Source of the DNA: Marimonas arenosa
GTDB taxonomy: Bacteria > Pseudomonadota > Alphaproteobacteria > Rhodobacterales > Rhodobacteraceae
Direction of reading: 5' to 3'
NCBI RefSeq assembly: GCF_030848945.1
Contig: NZ_JANHAX010000001.1
Coordinates: 1,054,001-1,118,000, forward strand
DNA length: 64,000 nucleotides
A program made the translations under genes and the position numbers. The notes below the pieces were generated by a model, which had not been told where the DNA came from, searched no databases, and saw nothing but the letters and a program-made list of their open reading frames with translations. Shown one piece after another: positions 16,684 through 25,171 of this stretch (position 1 is the stretch's first letter; every line of letters begins with the position of its first letter).

Positions 16684-17144
16684 CTAGTTGGCGCCGGCCG
16701 CAGCTGCCGTCAGTTTGGCCAGCGCCCCGCGCATTGCAGCGACATAGGCGGCATCGGCCGATACCCCGCCCAGATCGTCCAGCATCTCACCCGGGTCTTC
16801 ATAGGCCATCCAGACCTTGCCGCCACCATCCTGATAGACCAGCACCTTCAATGGCAGGTAGAGCCCTGCCAGGGCATCGTCCTGCATCGCCGGTGTGCCC
16901 AGCTTCGGATTGCCGAAGATCAGCAGCTGCGAAGGCGCCAATTCCATGCCCGCCGCTTCCGCTCCGCCGGCATGGTCGATCCGGGCGAACACAGTCGCGC
17001 CGGCCCCGTGACCGCCGTCTCCAGCGCGGCCATAACCGCGTCAACGTCGCCACCGGCCTGCACGCGCAGGATATCGTCACCCGAGGCCAGACCCGGTCCC
17101 GCTGCCAGAACAACGGCCGCGGCATAGAAAATCTGTTTCATCAT
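16684..17144 (-). pseudogene. DUF302 exported protein gene, frameshifted
   Basis: The N-terminal part (signal peptide MKQIFYAAAVVLAAGPGLAS, then ILRVQAGGDVDAVMAALETAV) is in one frame from 17144 and the C-terminal DUF302 core (ATVFARIDHAGGAEAAGMEL, LLIFGNPKLGTPAMQ, LKVLVYQD, VWMAYEDP) in another, joining between about 17000 and 17015. Joined, they give a normal DUF302 protein of ~150 aa, a heavy-metal-detoxification-like beta fold of unknown function. GGGAG precedes the tandem ATGs. Either a genuine inactivating single-base indel or a sequencing error; the rest of the frame shows no further decay, which fits a very recent event or an error. Confidence 0.7.
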
Positions 17145-17313
17145 CTTTCTCCCTCTGCGACTGAACGCCCTCATCCTCCGACAAGGTCGGCGCGAGACAC
17201 AGAAACATTCGCGTGAGTCGCGCGTGATCGGCCGAAAGTCCGTCCTAAGGGTTTGACCAAACGCGGCCGCCAGCCGATAATCCTGTGGGAAATTGCAGAC
17301 CAGACGGATTGCC

Positions 17314-17661
17314 ATGATCAACGATCTCCTGATGTCCTTCTTCTTCGGCATGCCAGCCATCGTTGCGGTGCTGACCGCACGTAACCTCAAGAATCCGATG
17401 CCCCGTGCCATCATATTCTGGGGGGGCCTGATCGCCGTGGTCTGCGTTGCGATGGTTGTCGTGCCGATGGTTGCCTGCGACGGTCACCTGATGAAACCCT
17501 ACAAAAGCTGCATCGGCGGCGACGGAATAGCCAGCCTGTTCAACCGCATGGCCCCCGCAATCCTCGGCGCGGCGAAACTCTACATCCTCGTCGGCATCCC
17601 GCTGGCCGTTCTAGCCTATGTGATCGAACTGGTGCAGAACCGCAGTGCCCGGACTGCTTGA
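17314..17661 (+). CDS. Small membrane protein, unknown
   Basis: 115 aa with three hydrophobic stretches: LLMSFFFGMPAIVAVLTA (~5-22), AIIFWGGLIAVVCVAMVVVPMVA (~32-54) and KLYILVGIPLAVLAYVIELV (~88-107). The loop between 2 and 3 contains two cysteines (VACDGHLMKPYKSCIGG), as in the membrane protein behind hisA (ACAGGGETWQSC), so the two may be distant relatives. ATG 17314 has only a weak GACGGA upstream. hisF starts 77 bp downstream. Function unknown. Confidence 0.65.
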   Translation: MINDLLMSFFFGMPAIVAVLTARNLKNPMPRAIIFWGGLIAVVCVAMVVVPMVACDGHLMKPYKSCIGGDGIASLFNRMAPAILGAAKLYILVGIPLAVLAYVIELVQNRSARTA

Positions 17662-17738
17662 GGCGAAGACACGGGGGTCATTGCCCGCCCCCGGATTTCT
17701 TGGCATAGAGGCCCCGATCCCACCTGCAAGGCGCCAAC

Positions 17739-18500
17739 ATGCTGAAAACCCGTATCATCCCCTGCCTCGACGTGGCCGACGGCCGCGTGGTCAAGGGCGT
17801 GAACTTCGTCGATCTGGTGGACGCAGGCGACCCGGTGGAATCGGCCCGCGCCTATGACGAAGCCGGGGCCGACGAGATCTGTTTCCTCGACATCCACGCC
17901 ACCCACGAAAACCGTGGCACCATGTATGATGTGGTCCAGCGAACCGCCGAGCAGTGCTACATTCCGCTGACCGTCGGTGGCGGCGTGCGCACCCGCGAAG
18001 ACGTGCGCGATCTGCTGCTCGCCGGGGCCGACAAGGTCAGTTTCAACTCGGCCGCCGTCGCCGACCCCAACGTTGTGGCCGAGGCCGCCGACCAGTTCGG
18101 CAGCCAGTGCATCGTCGTGGCGATCGACGCCAAGACCGTTTCGCCGGGGAAATGGGAGATCTTCACCCATGGCGGCCGCCGCCCCACCGGCATCGATGCG
18201 GTCGCGTTCGCCAAGACGGTGGTGGCCAAGGGAGCCGGCGAAATCCTGCTCACCTCGATGGACCGCGACGGCACCCGCGCCGGCTTCAATCTGCCGCTGA
18301 CGAAGGCGATCTCGGATTCGGTCGACGTGCCCGTGATCGCATCGGGTGGCGTCGGCACGCTCGACCACCTAGTCGAGGGAGTGACCAAGGGCGGCGCCAG
18401 CGCCGTGCTGGCCGCCTCGATCTTCCATTTCGGCGACTACACGATCCGGCAGGCCAAGGAACACATGGCCGCCGCCGGCATTCCGATGCGACTGGAGTGA
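17739..18500 (+). CDS. hisF: Imidazole glycerol phosphate synthase, cyclase subunit
   Basis: 253-aa TIM barrel, homologous to HisA, which combines PRFAR with HisH-derived ammonia to give imidazole glycerol phosphate and AICAR. Signature: [23 protein letters not shown] with catalytic Asp11, [18 protein letters not shown], and the second catalytic Asp in [15 protein letters not shown]. Full family length. hisE follows after 4 nt. Confidence 0.98.
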   Translation: MLKTRIIPCLDVADGRVVKGVNFVDLVDAGDPVESARAYDEAGADEICFLDIHATHENRGTMYDVVQRTAEQCYIPLTVGGGVRTREDVRDLLLAGADKVSFNSAAVADPNVVAEAADQFGSQCIVVAIDAKTVSPGKWEIFTHGGRRPTGIDAVAFAKTVVAKGAGEILLTSMDRDGTRAGFNLPLTKAISDSVDVPVIASGGVGTLDHLVEGVTKGGASAVLAASIFHFGDYTIRQAKEHMAAAGIPMRLE

Positions 18501-18504
18501 CCTC

Positions 18505-18816
18505 ATGACACTGGAAGAGCTGGAACAGATCGTCATCGCCCGCGCCTCGGCATCGCCCGACGAAAGCTGGACCGCCAAGCTACTCGCCACAGGCCCGGCA
18601 AAGGTGGCTGAAAAATTCGGCGAGGAGGCCGTCGAGGCGATCATCGAGGCGGTCAAGGGCGACGCCGAACGCCTCACCTCCGAGGCGGCGGATGTGCTGT
18701 TTCACCTGCTGGTGATGCTAAGATCACGCAACGTGGCCCTGTCGCAGGTGATGGATGAACTCGCGCGCCGCCAGGACCGGTCGGGGCTCGCGGAAAAGGC
18801 CGCACGCCAACCTTGA
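18505..18816 (+). CDS. hisE: Phosphoribosyl-ATP pyrophosphatase
   Basis: 103-aa monofunctional HisE (all-alpha NTP pyrophosphatase superfamily), hydrolysing PR-ATP to PR-AMP in step 2 of histidine synthesis. The metal-binding acidic motif is visible as [15 protein letters not shown] followed by [14 protein letters not shown]. The HisI cyclohydrolase is not fused and not in the window. Last gene of the hisF-hisE unit. Confidence 0.96.
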   Translation: MTLEELEQIVIARASASPDESWTAKLLATGPAKVAEKFGEEAVEAIIEAVKGDAERLTSEAADVLFHLLVMLRSRNVALSQVMDELARRQDRSGLAEKAARQP

Positions 18817-18870
18817 GCACGCCGGGCACGTCGGTGCCTCCTTTGCTCGGGCTCTCGCATCGCCGGCGGA

Positions 18871-18975
18871 TCAGTCGTAGCCGTATTCGCCCTGTTCTTT
18901 CGGCCGTCCGCAGCCAGCCAAGCTTGCGGTCGCCGCAGCCAGCAAGACGATCAGTGCAATCTTGGAAAGGCGCAT
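18871..18975 (-). CDS. 34-aa putative lipoprotein
   Basis: A short open frame with ATG at 18975 and GGGGAG upstream encodes a 34-aa peptide with a textbook lipoprotein signal: MRLSKIALIVLLAAATASLAGC, lipobox SLAGC, Cys22, then a 12-residue tail GRPKEQGEYGYD. It resembles the tiny entericidin-like or LptM-like lipoproteins in design, though not provably in sequence. Aspartate is absent at position +2 after the cysteine, so outer-membrane sorting is expected. Convergent with hisE. Confidence 0.7.
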   Translation of the reverse strand: MRLSKIALIVLLAAATASLAGCGRPKEQGEYGYD

Positions 18976-19027
18976 CCCCATCTCCCCGTGAATTACCGGT
19001 CGATAACTTAACCGATCCGGTCTGCTT

Positions 19028-19501
19028 TCACAATTTCGAGGAAATCACGCCGGTGTTGAACCCACCCATACGCAGTTCGCCGAACAGCCGCTGATACTCG
19101 ATTTTGGGACAACGGTTCATGATCACGTCCACCCCACGCGCCCTTGCCTTCGCTGCTGCTTCCGGGTTTTCAACGCCGATCTGCATCCAGATCGTTTGCA
19201 GGTCGGGAAACACCTCCAGCGCCTCGTCGACGATCGGCGGCACCGCCTCGGAACGGCGGAAAATATCCACCATGTCCACCGGTTCCTCGATGTCGGACAA
19301 GCTCGCCCGCACGGTCTGGCCAAACAGCGTCTTGCCGACATGGCCGGGATTGACCGGGATCACGGTATAGCCCTTGAGACCGAGATATCGCGCGACGTAG
19401 AAACTCGGCCGCACCTCGTTCATCGATACGCCGACCACGGCGATCCGCCGGGTTCGGGACAGCACCTCGCGCAAATGCGCATCTGTGTAGGATTCGCTCA
19501 T
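19028..19501 (-). CDS. CoA-binding domain protein (YccU family)
   Basis: 157 aa, a single Rossmann-type CoA_binding domain: RRIAVVGVSMNEVRPSFYVARYL (nucleotide loop), GYTVIPVNPGH, VDMVDIFRRSEAVPPIVDEAL and the closing GVDVIMNRCPKIEYQRL. Related to the N-terminal part of succinyl-CoA synthetase alpha but without the phosphohistidine domain; usual family length ~140. Cytoplasmic; the biological role of the family is unclear. A strong terminator separates it from rlmB upstream, so it has its own promoter between 19502 and 19528 or reads through. Confidence 0.9.
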   Translation of the reverse strand: MSESYTDAHLREVLSRTRRIAVVGVSMNEVRPSFYVARYLGLKGYTVIPVNPGHVGKTLFGQTVRASLSDIEEPVDMVDIFRRSEAVPPIVDEALEVFPDLQTIWMQIGVENPEAAAKARARGVDVIMNRCPKIEYQRLFGELRMGGFNTGVISSKL

Positions 19502-19528
19502 GTAACCTGCTTACTCCGCGCACGTCGC

Positions 19529-19560
19529 AAAAAAAAGCGCCCGGATCGAAACCCGGGCGC
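19529..19560 (-). terminator. Rho-independent terminator after rlmB (minus strand)
   Basis: On the minus strand GCGCCCGG and CCGGGCGC form an 8-bp GC stem around TTTCGAT, followed by an 8-base T run (the A run at 19529-19536 on the plus strand). Placed correctly to end the rlmB transcript before the CoA-binding gene. Confidence 0.85.
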
Positions 19561-19695
19561 CAGTCACGGAACGAGGGACAGTGAAATGAAAGGCAGGAGT
19601 TCCGTTCCCACCCTTCATCTCTCTATTTAGAAACTCTTCTTCGGTTATGAAGAGGTTGTAAGAAAGTTGTGAAGATCCCGTTACGGGGGCCGGAC

Positions 19696-20475
19696 TCAGC
19701 GTTCCTGCGCCGCGTACAGCGCCACCGCAGCCGCGTTCGAGACGTTGAGCGAGCCGAATTCGCCTGCAAAGCGGATTTTCACCAGCATGTCGCAGGTCTC
19801 GCGTGTCTTCTGCCTCAGCCCAGGTCCTTCGGCCCCAAGCGCCAGCGCCACGGGTTGGTCACGCCGGCCATCCAGCGCCTGTTCGATGGAGCTTTCGGCG
19901 TCACCGTCCAAGCCAAGCACGAGGTAGCCCATCGCTTTCAGGTCCTGCATCGTATCGGACAGATTGCGCACCCGGAAATAGGGCTGGCGCTCCAGCGCGC
20001 CGCTGGCGGTCTTGGCCAGAGCGCCCGTCTCGGGTGCGGAGTGGTGCCGCGGCGCAATCACTGCCACGGCGCCGAATACCTCGGCCGAACGCAGGATCGC
20101 GCCAACGTTGTGCGGATCGGTCACCCGGTCAAGCAGCACCACCCGCGGTGCCCGGTCCGGCACGCCGACGCAGCGGTCGGCCAGCGAACCCCAGTCGAGC
20201 GGTTTAACTTCGAGCGCGGCGCCCTGGTGCACGGATTGCGGGTCGAGCGGCGCGGCGAACTTGCGCGCGTCCGACATTTCCGGCGCGATCCCCGCAGTGG
20301 CGATGGCATCGGCCAGCTTGTCCGCCGCGTTTTTGGTGACGATCAGCCGCAGCTTCTCGCGCGCGGGGTTCACCAGCGCGTCGCGTACCGCATGCAGACC
20401 AAACAGCCACACGGTTTCGGCGTCGGCCTTGCGACGCGTCTTCTCCTTATCGATCACCCAGGCAGGTTTCTTCAT
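19696..20475 (-). CDS. rlmB: 23S rRNA (guanosine-2'-O-)-methyltransferase, TrmH/SpoU family
   Basis: 259 aa from ATG 20475 (GAGGG upstream). N-terminal substrate-binding domain (WLFGLHAVRDALVNP) followed by the SpoU knot domain with its three motifs: LLDRVTDPHNVGAILRSAEV (motif 1, catalytic Arg), ALALGAEGPGL (motif 2) and FGSLNVSNAAAVALY (motif 3), which wrap S-adenosylmethionine in a trefoil knot. Length and architecture fit RlmB, which modifies G2251 of 23S rRNA; a tRNA target (TrmH-like) cannot be excluded. Divergent from the adjacent tRNA-Tyr. Confidence 0.88.
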   Translation of the reverse strand: MKKPAWVIDKEKTRRKADAETVWLFGLHAVRDALVNPAREKLRLIVTKNAADKLADAIATAGIAPEMSDARKFAAPLDPQSVHQGAALEVKPLDWGSLADRCVGVPDRAPRVVLLDRVTDPHNVGAILRSAEVFGAVAVIAPRHHSAPETGALAKTASGALERQPYFRVRNLSDTMQDLKAMGYLVLGLDGDAESSIEQALDGRRDQPVALALGAEGPGLRQKTRETCDMLVKIRFAGEFGSLNVSNAAAVALYAAQER

Positions 20476-20569
20476 CCGGCCCTCGCGTGCCCGTTGCAAT
20501 TCGCGCGCAATAGCACGGGATTTTCCTGTTGACGACCCCGGGTGTGCGCAGTAATCACCCCGACACAGT

Positions 20570-20653
20570 GGGCGACAGGCCGCAAGGTGTGGCAGGGGAC
20601 TGTAACTCCCTCGCGGAGACGCACGCTTGGTTCGATTCCAAGGTCGCCCACCA
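20570..20653 (+). tRNA. tRNA-Tyr(GUA)
   Basis: 84 nt including an encoded CCA. Acceptor GGGCGAC (20570-20576) pairs with GTCGCCC (20643-20649); discriminator A; D stem GCC/GGC with a GG in the loop; anticodon stem GGGGA/TCCCT with loop CTGTAAC, anticodon GTA; long class-II variable arm with stem GCG/CGC around GAGA; T arm CTTGG/CCAAG with loop TTCGATT. The long variable arm plus GUA anticodon is diagnostic for bacterial tRNA-Tyr. Confidence 0.97.
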
Positions 20654-20839
20654 TTTATTTTCCCCAAAACCGCGAGCAACACAGACACTGTAAATAGTTA
20701 TTATTTTTCAGCTGGTTGCGGAACTCTTGAGCGCCAGAGACCTTACACTTCGCCCCTGAACAAGGCTGTTTTTAAGCAAATGCAAGGAACGTCTCAGCGG
20801 AGCCAACGATTGTGAGGTTTTGACCCCGGCTCGGTTGAC

Positions 20840-21064
20840 TCAGAGATGCGGGAAGCCCAGACTCCAGCGCTGATCTTCCCAGGCCAGCGCCAGTTCAGGG
20901 AGACTGCGCAATGATTTCGCGTCGAGACCACGGGGCAAGCCTTGCAGAAGGCTTCGGTTCAGAAACAGCTGTTCCTTATCGAAGCGGAGAAACGCTCTGC
21001 CTGAGTTGTGTAAAAAGAAAATCTGTCTGAGGTTGGCGCCCATGTGACCATCAAACACAAACAC
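20840..21064 (-). CDS. Possible small hypothetical protein
   Basis: An open frame of 74 codons starting with GTG at 21064 (or ATG 21043) that would encode a mixed hydrophilic protein (LFLNRSLLQGLPRGLDAKSL). No Shine-Dalgarno sequence precedes either start and no domain is recognised. It is divergent from the nitroreductase. Listed only because nothing else occupies 20654-21093; it may well be non-coding. Confidence 0.25.
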   Translation of the reverse strand: MFVFDGHMGANLRQIFFLHNSGRAFLRFDKEQLFLNRSLLQGLPRGLDAKSLRSLPELALAWEDQRWSLGFPHL

Positions 21065-21093
21065 GGGCGACTTTTCGGACAGTAGCAGGAGAT

Positions 21094-21777
21094 GTGCGTA
21101 TGGAATTGAAACAGGCCATGCAGGAGCGACGAAGTATCCGCGGGTTCACCAAAGAGCCGGTACCAAGGAAGCTACTTGAGGAAATCATCGCGCTGGCCAA
21201 CCGCGCTCCGTCTTCGATGAACACTCAACCATGGCATTTTCACGTGCTTTCCGGAGAGGTTCTGGAGAAGGTCCGGAAAGGCAATACCGAGCGGATGCTC
21301 GCGGGCATCCCACCGCAAAGGGAAATCACGGATCACGGTGCTTATGGCGGGGTACACCGCGAGCGGCAGATCGAGATTGCGGTTCAACTGTTCGAGGCGA
21401 TGGGGATCGAACGCCACGATAAGGAAAGGCGTCAGGACTGGGTGATGCGCGGGTTTCGACAATTCGATGCGCCAGTCTCGGTGGTCGTATGTTTCGACCG
21501 GTCGCTGGAAGACAACGGCACGATTGCGCACTTCGATCTAGGTGCAGTGACCTACGGTTTGGTACTGGCGGCATGGGACCGGGGCCTTGGAGCGGTGATC
21601 AACGGACAGGGTATCATGCAGTCTCCGGTCGTACGTCAGCATGCCGGGATACCTGAAGATCAGGTTATTCTGACCTGCGTGGCGTTGGGATGGCCGGACG
21701 AAAGCTTTGCCGCCAATTCAGTGAAATCACGCCGCCGTCCGGTTGAGAACGCAGCACGATTTGTGGGGTTCGACTGA
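21094..21777 (+). CDS. Nitroreductase family protein
   Basis: 227 aa (GTG 21094; an ATG two codons later at 21100 is equally good, GGAG lies at 21086). FMN-dependent NAD(P)H oxidoreductase fold: the phosphate-binding motif RRSIRGFTKEPV near the N-terminus, APSSMNTQPWHFHVL contacting the flavin, and the C-terminal segment ILTCVALGWPDESF. Likely cytoplasmic homodimer reducing nitroaromatics or quinones; the physiological substrate is unknown. It stands alone between repeat-like intergenic stretches. Confidence 0.92.
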   Translation: MRMELKQAMQERRSIRGFTKEPVPRKLLEEIIALANRAPSSMNTQPWHFHVLSGEVLEKVRKGNTERMLAGIPPQREITDHGAYGGVHRERQIEIAVQLFEAMGIERHDKERRQDWVMRGFRQFDAPVSVVVCFDRSLEDNGTIAHFDLGAVTYGLVLAAWDRGLGAVINGQGIMQSPVVRQHAGIPEDQVILTCVALGWPDESFAANSVKSRRRPVENAARFVGFD

Positions 21778-22020
21778 TATTAGCTTCGGCAATATGATTA
21801 CTGTTCAGCGACCGGCCGCTAGGAGCCCAGAGCCGTCGCCCACTTTTCTCATCGAAAAGGGTATCCCAAAAGTGGCTCCGCGCTGCCCCCACGTACCCAG
21901 CAGGCAGGCAGTCGGGTGGGTCATAGGTGACTCGTAGTTCAATGCGCAAAAATAGGTGAACCTCCCCGTTTCTCGGAGAGGTTCGAAGCGGGTTCACTCG
22001 TCCCACGTAAAAAAGAAAAA

Positions 22021-22197
22021 TCAGCGGTCGCTGGCGTGGTCGCCGATGCCGCCACCTTGGGCCGCACTGCTGACGGCTCCGCCCCAGTCAGCCCCGTAAA
22101 CACCGTGAGCTGCAGGCGCGCTGTCTTCTGCAGCGGTGGCTGCAGTTCCCGTGGCAATCAAGAACGCGATGACATGAACACATTGGAGAATTTTCAT
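22021..22197 (-). CDS. 58-aa secreted peptide
   Basis: Open frame from ATG 22197, with GAGAAG shortly upstream, encoding a signal peptide (MKILQCVHVIAFLIATGTAATAA, cleavage near TAA-ED) followed by a 35-residue glycine- and alanine-rich mature part (HGVYGADWGGAVSSAAQGGG). Frame, binding site and signal together make it credible despite its size. No family recognised. A weak stem AACCTC/GAGGTT lies ~50 bp beyond the stop. Confidence 0.55.
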   Translation of the reverse strand: MKILQCVHVIAFLIATGTAATAAEDSAPAAHGVYGADWGGAVSSAAQGGGIGDHASDR

Positions 22198-23032
22198 TTT
22201 CTTCTCGGTAAAGAAATGAACAATACTACGGGCTACGCAAGCCGGCGGGTCAAAAAATGCCGGTGCGTCCGCGGGTCGTGGGAGGCGGACCCTTAACTGC
22301 CATTAGAAACAAGCTCTCTCGATAGCAGGTAAGGGTAGCCGAGGTTATCCAACCTTCCATTTGCCTTGATCCGCGTGAAACTTAAGCGATAAACAAAGTT
22401 GGCCCGAAATCTGGCTTTGTCCCGCAACCCGGTCATTGCCGTTGCCGATTTCGCTGCGGCTTGTCTGAACGGCGGGTCTTCCTTCTGAGGGACAGCGCGA
22501 ATTTTCGACGCGTCGCCAGACGGAGATTTCTGCGAGCGCACGCAGCAGATTTCTGATGAGTCTGGATCGGGCTCTCCGCCGCCACTGACCCAGCCTCGAC
22601 GTTGACCGGTCCGGGAAGGCGAACGGCCGAAAGCCGTTCGCGCTGCGGTCAAATGTCGACTTTCTCGGCGATGCTCGACTATACGTTCAACGCGGGCGTC
22701 ACACTGTCTTCAGGATTGGTCATGACACGTGAGTGAGCTTCCTGGTCAACGGCCCCGTCGGGAAAAGTGACGACAATCGGCCGTTTCACAGTGCGCCCCA
22801 AAAACCTTCCCTGTTTCCAGCAGATGTTTCCCTAAAATTGGAAGAAAAATTCCCTGTTATCAAAAGAACGGGAAATTGAGCCCTAACGCATTGGTATCGC
22901 CTCCATAATCAGGGGCCAAATCCCCGAACCGGATCGATAGCGTGCCCTAGCCAGCGGTTTTCCCTGCAAAGTCCCCGTAAACAGGGATTTCAAAACCGAG
23001 ACCGGTTCGCTCAAGAACTGCCCGAACCGCCA
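22198..23032. other. 835-bp gene-free stretch with repeat-like sequence
   Basis: No supported gene; the minus-strand frame at 22293-22652 has no binding site and no domain. The part 22440-22660 resembles degenerate coding or dispersed intergenic sequence. The part 22790-22990 contains TTCCCT(G) four or more times (near 22808, 22826, 22851, 22960) with an AACAGGGA complement near 22985, so it can fold back on itself. Probably a dispersed element. Confidence 0.5.
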
Positions 23033-23491
23033 CTACTTTTGAACTCGGAATGCACTTTTCGTCTTCCAGGCCGACTGTTCCATGCGCAGTGCCGCCAGCG
23101 CTGCGTTGAGGCCATTCACAACCCCACCAGGCGAATAGGGGCCATAACTGTTCGCACCGACCTCGAAACGCACGTCCACCCGATCGCCGGGGATGTCCCG
23201 GAACATGACGACATAGCGATCTGTCTGATGTTCGAGCGGCGCTGCGATCACCTGGCGCAGATGTTCGCGACTGAGGGCGCCGTCATAGCCGTCGCCCCAG
23301 CCGACCCGAACCTTGATCCACGGTCCCTCGCCCAGATCCCGGTTGGCTGCGGCCAGGCCCTCTTGCGTCAACGCCAGCGGCCGCAGATAGGGATTGTCCG
23401 AGAATTCGCTGGCAACCCGCTGAATTATTGCCGGCGTCGCCAGCAAGAATACGATCAAGAGGGGCCGGACGAGGCCGGACAAACGGTCCAT
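23033..23491 (-). CDS. Hypothetical exported or membrane-anchored protein
   Basis: 152 aa with one N-terminal hydrophobic segment (LLIVFLLATPAIIQRV, ~11-26) that may be an uncleaved anchor or signal. The remainder is soluble, with a repeated aromatic-glycine pattern (VRVGWGDGYDG, DVRFEVGANSYGPYSPGG). No family recognised. ATG 23491 lacks a clear Shine-Dalgarno. It lies 78 bp downstream of another hypothetical exported gene on the same strand; the two may form an operon. Confidence 0.5.
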   Translation of the reverse strand: MDRLSGLVRPLLIVFLLATPAIIQRVASEFSDNPYLRPLALTQEGLAAANRDLGEGPWIKVRVGWGDGYDGALSREHLRQVIAAPLEHQTDRYVVMFRDIPGDRVDVRFEVGANSYGPYSPGGVVNGLNAALAALRMEQSAWKTKSAFRVQK

Positions 23492-23568
23492 GTCGTGCGC
23501 ACCACGTCAGTTGCCGATACATCTCTGTCGCACATCCAGACTGAGAAAGCGTTAACCGCCTCCTTGGC

Positions 23569-24069
23569 TCAAGGCATCAGCACCTGCTTTCGCTCGAACT
23601 GAGCGCTGTCGCGAGTCAGGTCGTCATAGATGATCTCGACCTGGAGCGTCTGCACCGACTTCAGCGGATGGGTTTCGTAGATTATGGCGTCTTGGGGAAT
23701 CGCGTTGGGCTGAGCCGTATCAAGCTGACACTCCGCCAGCGGCCAGTCCTGCATCGGACCGCCATTGATCGAGTATCGCACGCCCACGAGGCCGCAGCGC
23801 CATGCCAGGATCTGGGTGAAATAGACAAGGTCCTGACCGTCATATTCGCGCACCGCCACCCAGTTGCCCTTGGTGGCGCTCATGATCGGTTTGATCTCGG
23901 TCGCGGTGGTGAACTTACCGGTTGGTGTTTGCGGCTCTGCGACATAGGCGGTCTCGGAGGCGCCCGGCTCGACTGCCACCGATGCCGACGCCGTGCTCTG
24001 TGCACCGCTGCCGCCGCCACCGGCGGCGCCCACCACCAACGCGATGAAAATGAAGATGAAATCGAGCAT
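23569..24069 (-). CDS. Hypothetical exported or membrane-anchored protein
   Basis: 166 aa from ATG 24069 behind GGGGAG. An N-terminal hydrophobic stretch (DFIFIFIALVVGAAGGGG) is followed by a Ser/Ala/Glu linker and a soluble domain of ~110 residues (NWVAVREYDGQDLVYFTQILAWR, VRYSINGGPMQDWPLAECQ, LQVEIIYDDLTRDSAQFE). Two cysteines could form a disulfide, so a periplasmic location is likely. No family recognised. Upstream partner of the 23033 gene and divergent from the glycosyltransferase-like gene. Confidence 0.55.
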   Translation of the reverse strand: MLDFIFIFIALVVGAAGGGGSGAQSTASASVAVEPGASETAYVAEPQTPTGKFTTATEIKPIMSATKGNWVAVREYDGQDLVYFTQILAWRCGLVGVRYSINGGPMQDWPLAECQLDTAQPNAIPQDAIIYETHPLKSVQTLQVEIIYDDLTRDSAQFERKQVLMP

Positions 24070-24166
24070 ACATTTCTCCCCTCAGGCGAAAAACCACATT
24101 CGCCCCTTTGTGGAGCGGCGTGGTGGACACTATACTGCCGCCGAGCAGTACGGGGCAGGTGCAATA

Positions 24167-25171
24167 ATGGGCGCAAAGGGCGCGAAAAGCCAATCCTTCA
24201 ACGTGATGATCGTAGGCCAGTCGGGCCGTCTGCAATACGAGGCGCTGTTGTTCGCCGCTTCGTTGCGCCACTTCAGCCCCGGCTTCAAGGGTCGACTGAT
24301 CCTGGCCGAGCCACAACCCGGACCGCTCTGGTCCCGCGACCCGCGTGTCGACAACCCCGAGGTACTCGAGGCGCTCGACCGGCTCGAGGTCGAGGTCCTG
24401 CCGTTCGAGAGCGCTCATTTCGGTGAGGCCTACCCCTATGGCAACAAGATCGAGGGCCTGTCGGTTCTACCCGAAGGCGAGCCGTTCGTCTTCTTCGACA
24501 CCGACACGCTGATCACCGGCGATCTGATGCAGGTTCCCTTCGATTTCGCTCGCCCCTCCGCCTCTATGCGGCGCGAAGGCACCTGGCCGCAGCTTGAGTT
24601 GTACGGGCCCGGCTATACCGAGATCTGGAAATCGCTCTACGACAAATTCGGCCTTGATTTCGAAAGCTCGCTCGACCTGTCGCAACCGGACGAGTACTGG
24701 CAGCGCTATCTCTACTTCAACGCGGGCTTCTTCTTCTACCAGTGCCCGCACGTCTTCGGGCAGCGGTTCCTCGACTACGCGCTGGCGATCCGCGACGATC
24801 GCCCCGAGGAACTCGTGTGCCAGGAGCTGCATCCCTGGCTCGACCAAATCGCCCTGCCGCTGGTGATCCACAGTTTCGGCGGCGGTCGCGATACCTTGCC
24901 CGAAGGGCTGCTCGACGGGGCAGTGAGTTGCCACTACCGCTTGTTCCCGCTGCTCTACTCCCGCGAGGCCGACCACGTGATCGCGGCACTGGAAGAAGTC
25001 GCTGCACCGAACAAGATCAAGAAGGTCCTGAAACAATACGACCCGATCAAGCGCATGGTCTTTCAGGGGCGCGGCCACAAGGTACGCGCGCTATTCGATC
25101 AGGCCGACCTGCCGCGCCGCGAACAGGCACTCCGCAACCGCATCAAGAAGGCTGGGTTCTGGATGCGCTGA
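24167..25171 (+). CDS. Glycosyltransferase-like protein (GT-A type DxD)
   Basis: 334 aa from ATG 24167. Opens with a Rossmann-like strand FNVMIVGQSGRLQYEALLF, and around residue 108 carries FVFFDTDTLITGDL, a DxD metal/nucleotide-sugar motif of GT-A glycosyltransferases. Further on are YFNAGFFFYQCPHVFG and LHPWLDQIALPLVI, a layout seen in GT8-like and related enzymes, where the partner acidic residue sits after the NAGFF segment. No membrane segment. An orphan: no other sugar genes for more than 20 kb, so the acceptor is unknown. Codon use matches the core genome. Confidence 0.6.
   Translation: MGAKGAKSQSFNVMIVGQSGRLQYEALLFAASLRHFSPGFKGRLILAEPQPGPLWSRDPRVDNPEVLEALDRLEVEVLPFESAHFGEAYPYGNKIEGLSVLPEGEPFVFFDTDTLITGDLMQVPFDFARPSASMRREGTWPQLELYGPGYTEIWKSLYDKFGLDFESSLDLSQPDEYWQRYLYFNAGFFFYQCPHVFGQRFLDYALAIRDDRPEELVCQELHPWLDQIALPLVIHSFGGGRDTLPEGLLDGAVSCHYRLFPLLYSREADHVIAALEEVAAPNKIKKVLKQYDPIKRMVFQGRGHKVRALFDQADLPRREQALRNRIKKAGFWMR

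Noticed and set aside
22293-22652. 119-aa minus-strand open frame
   Set aside because: No binding site and sequence looks like repeat-derived intergenic DNA.
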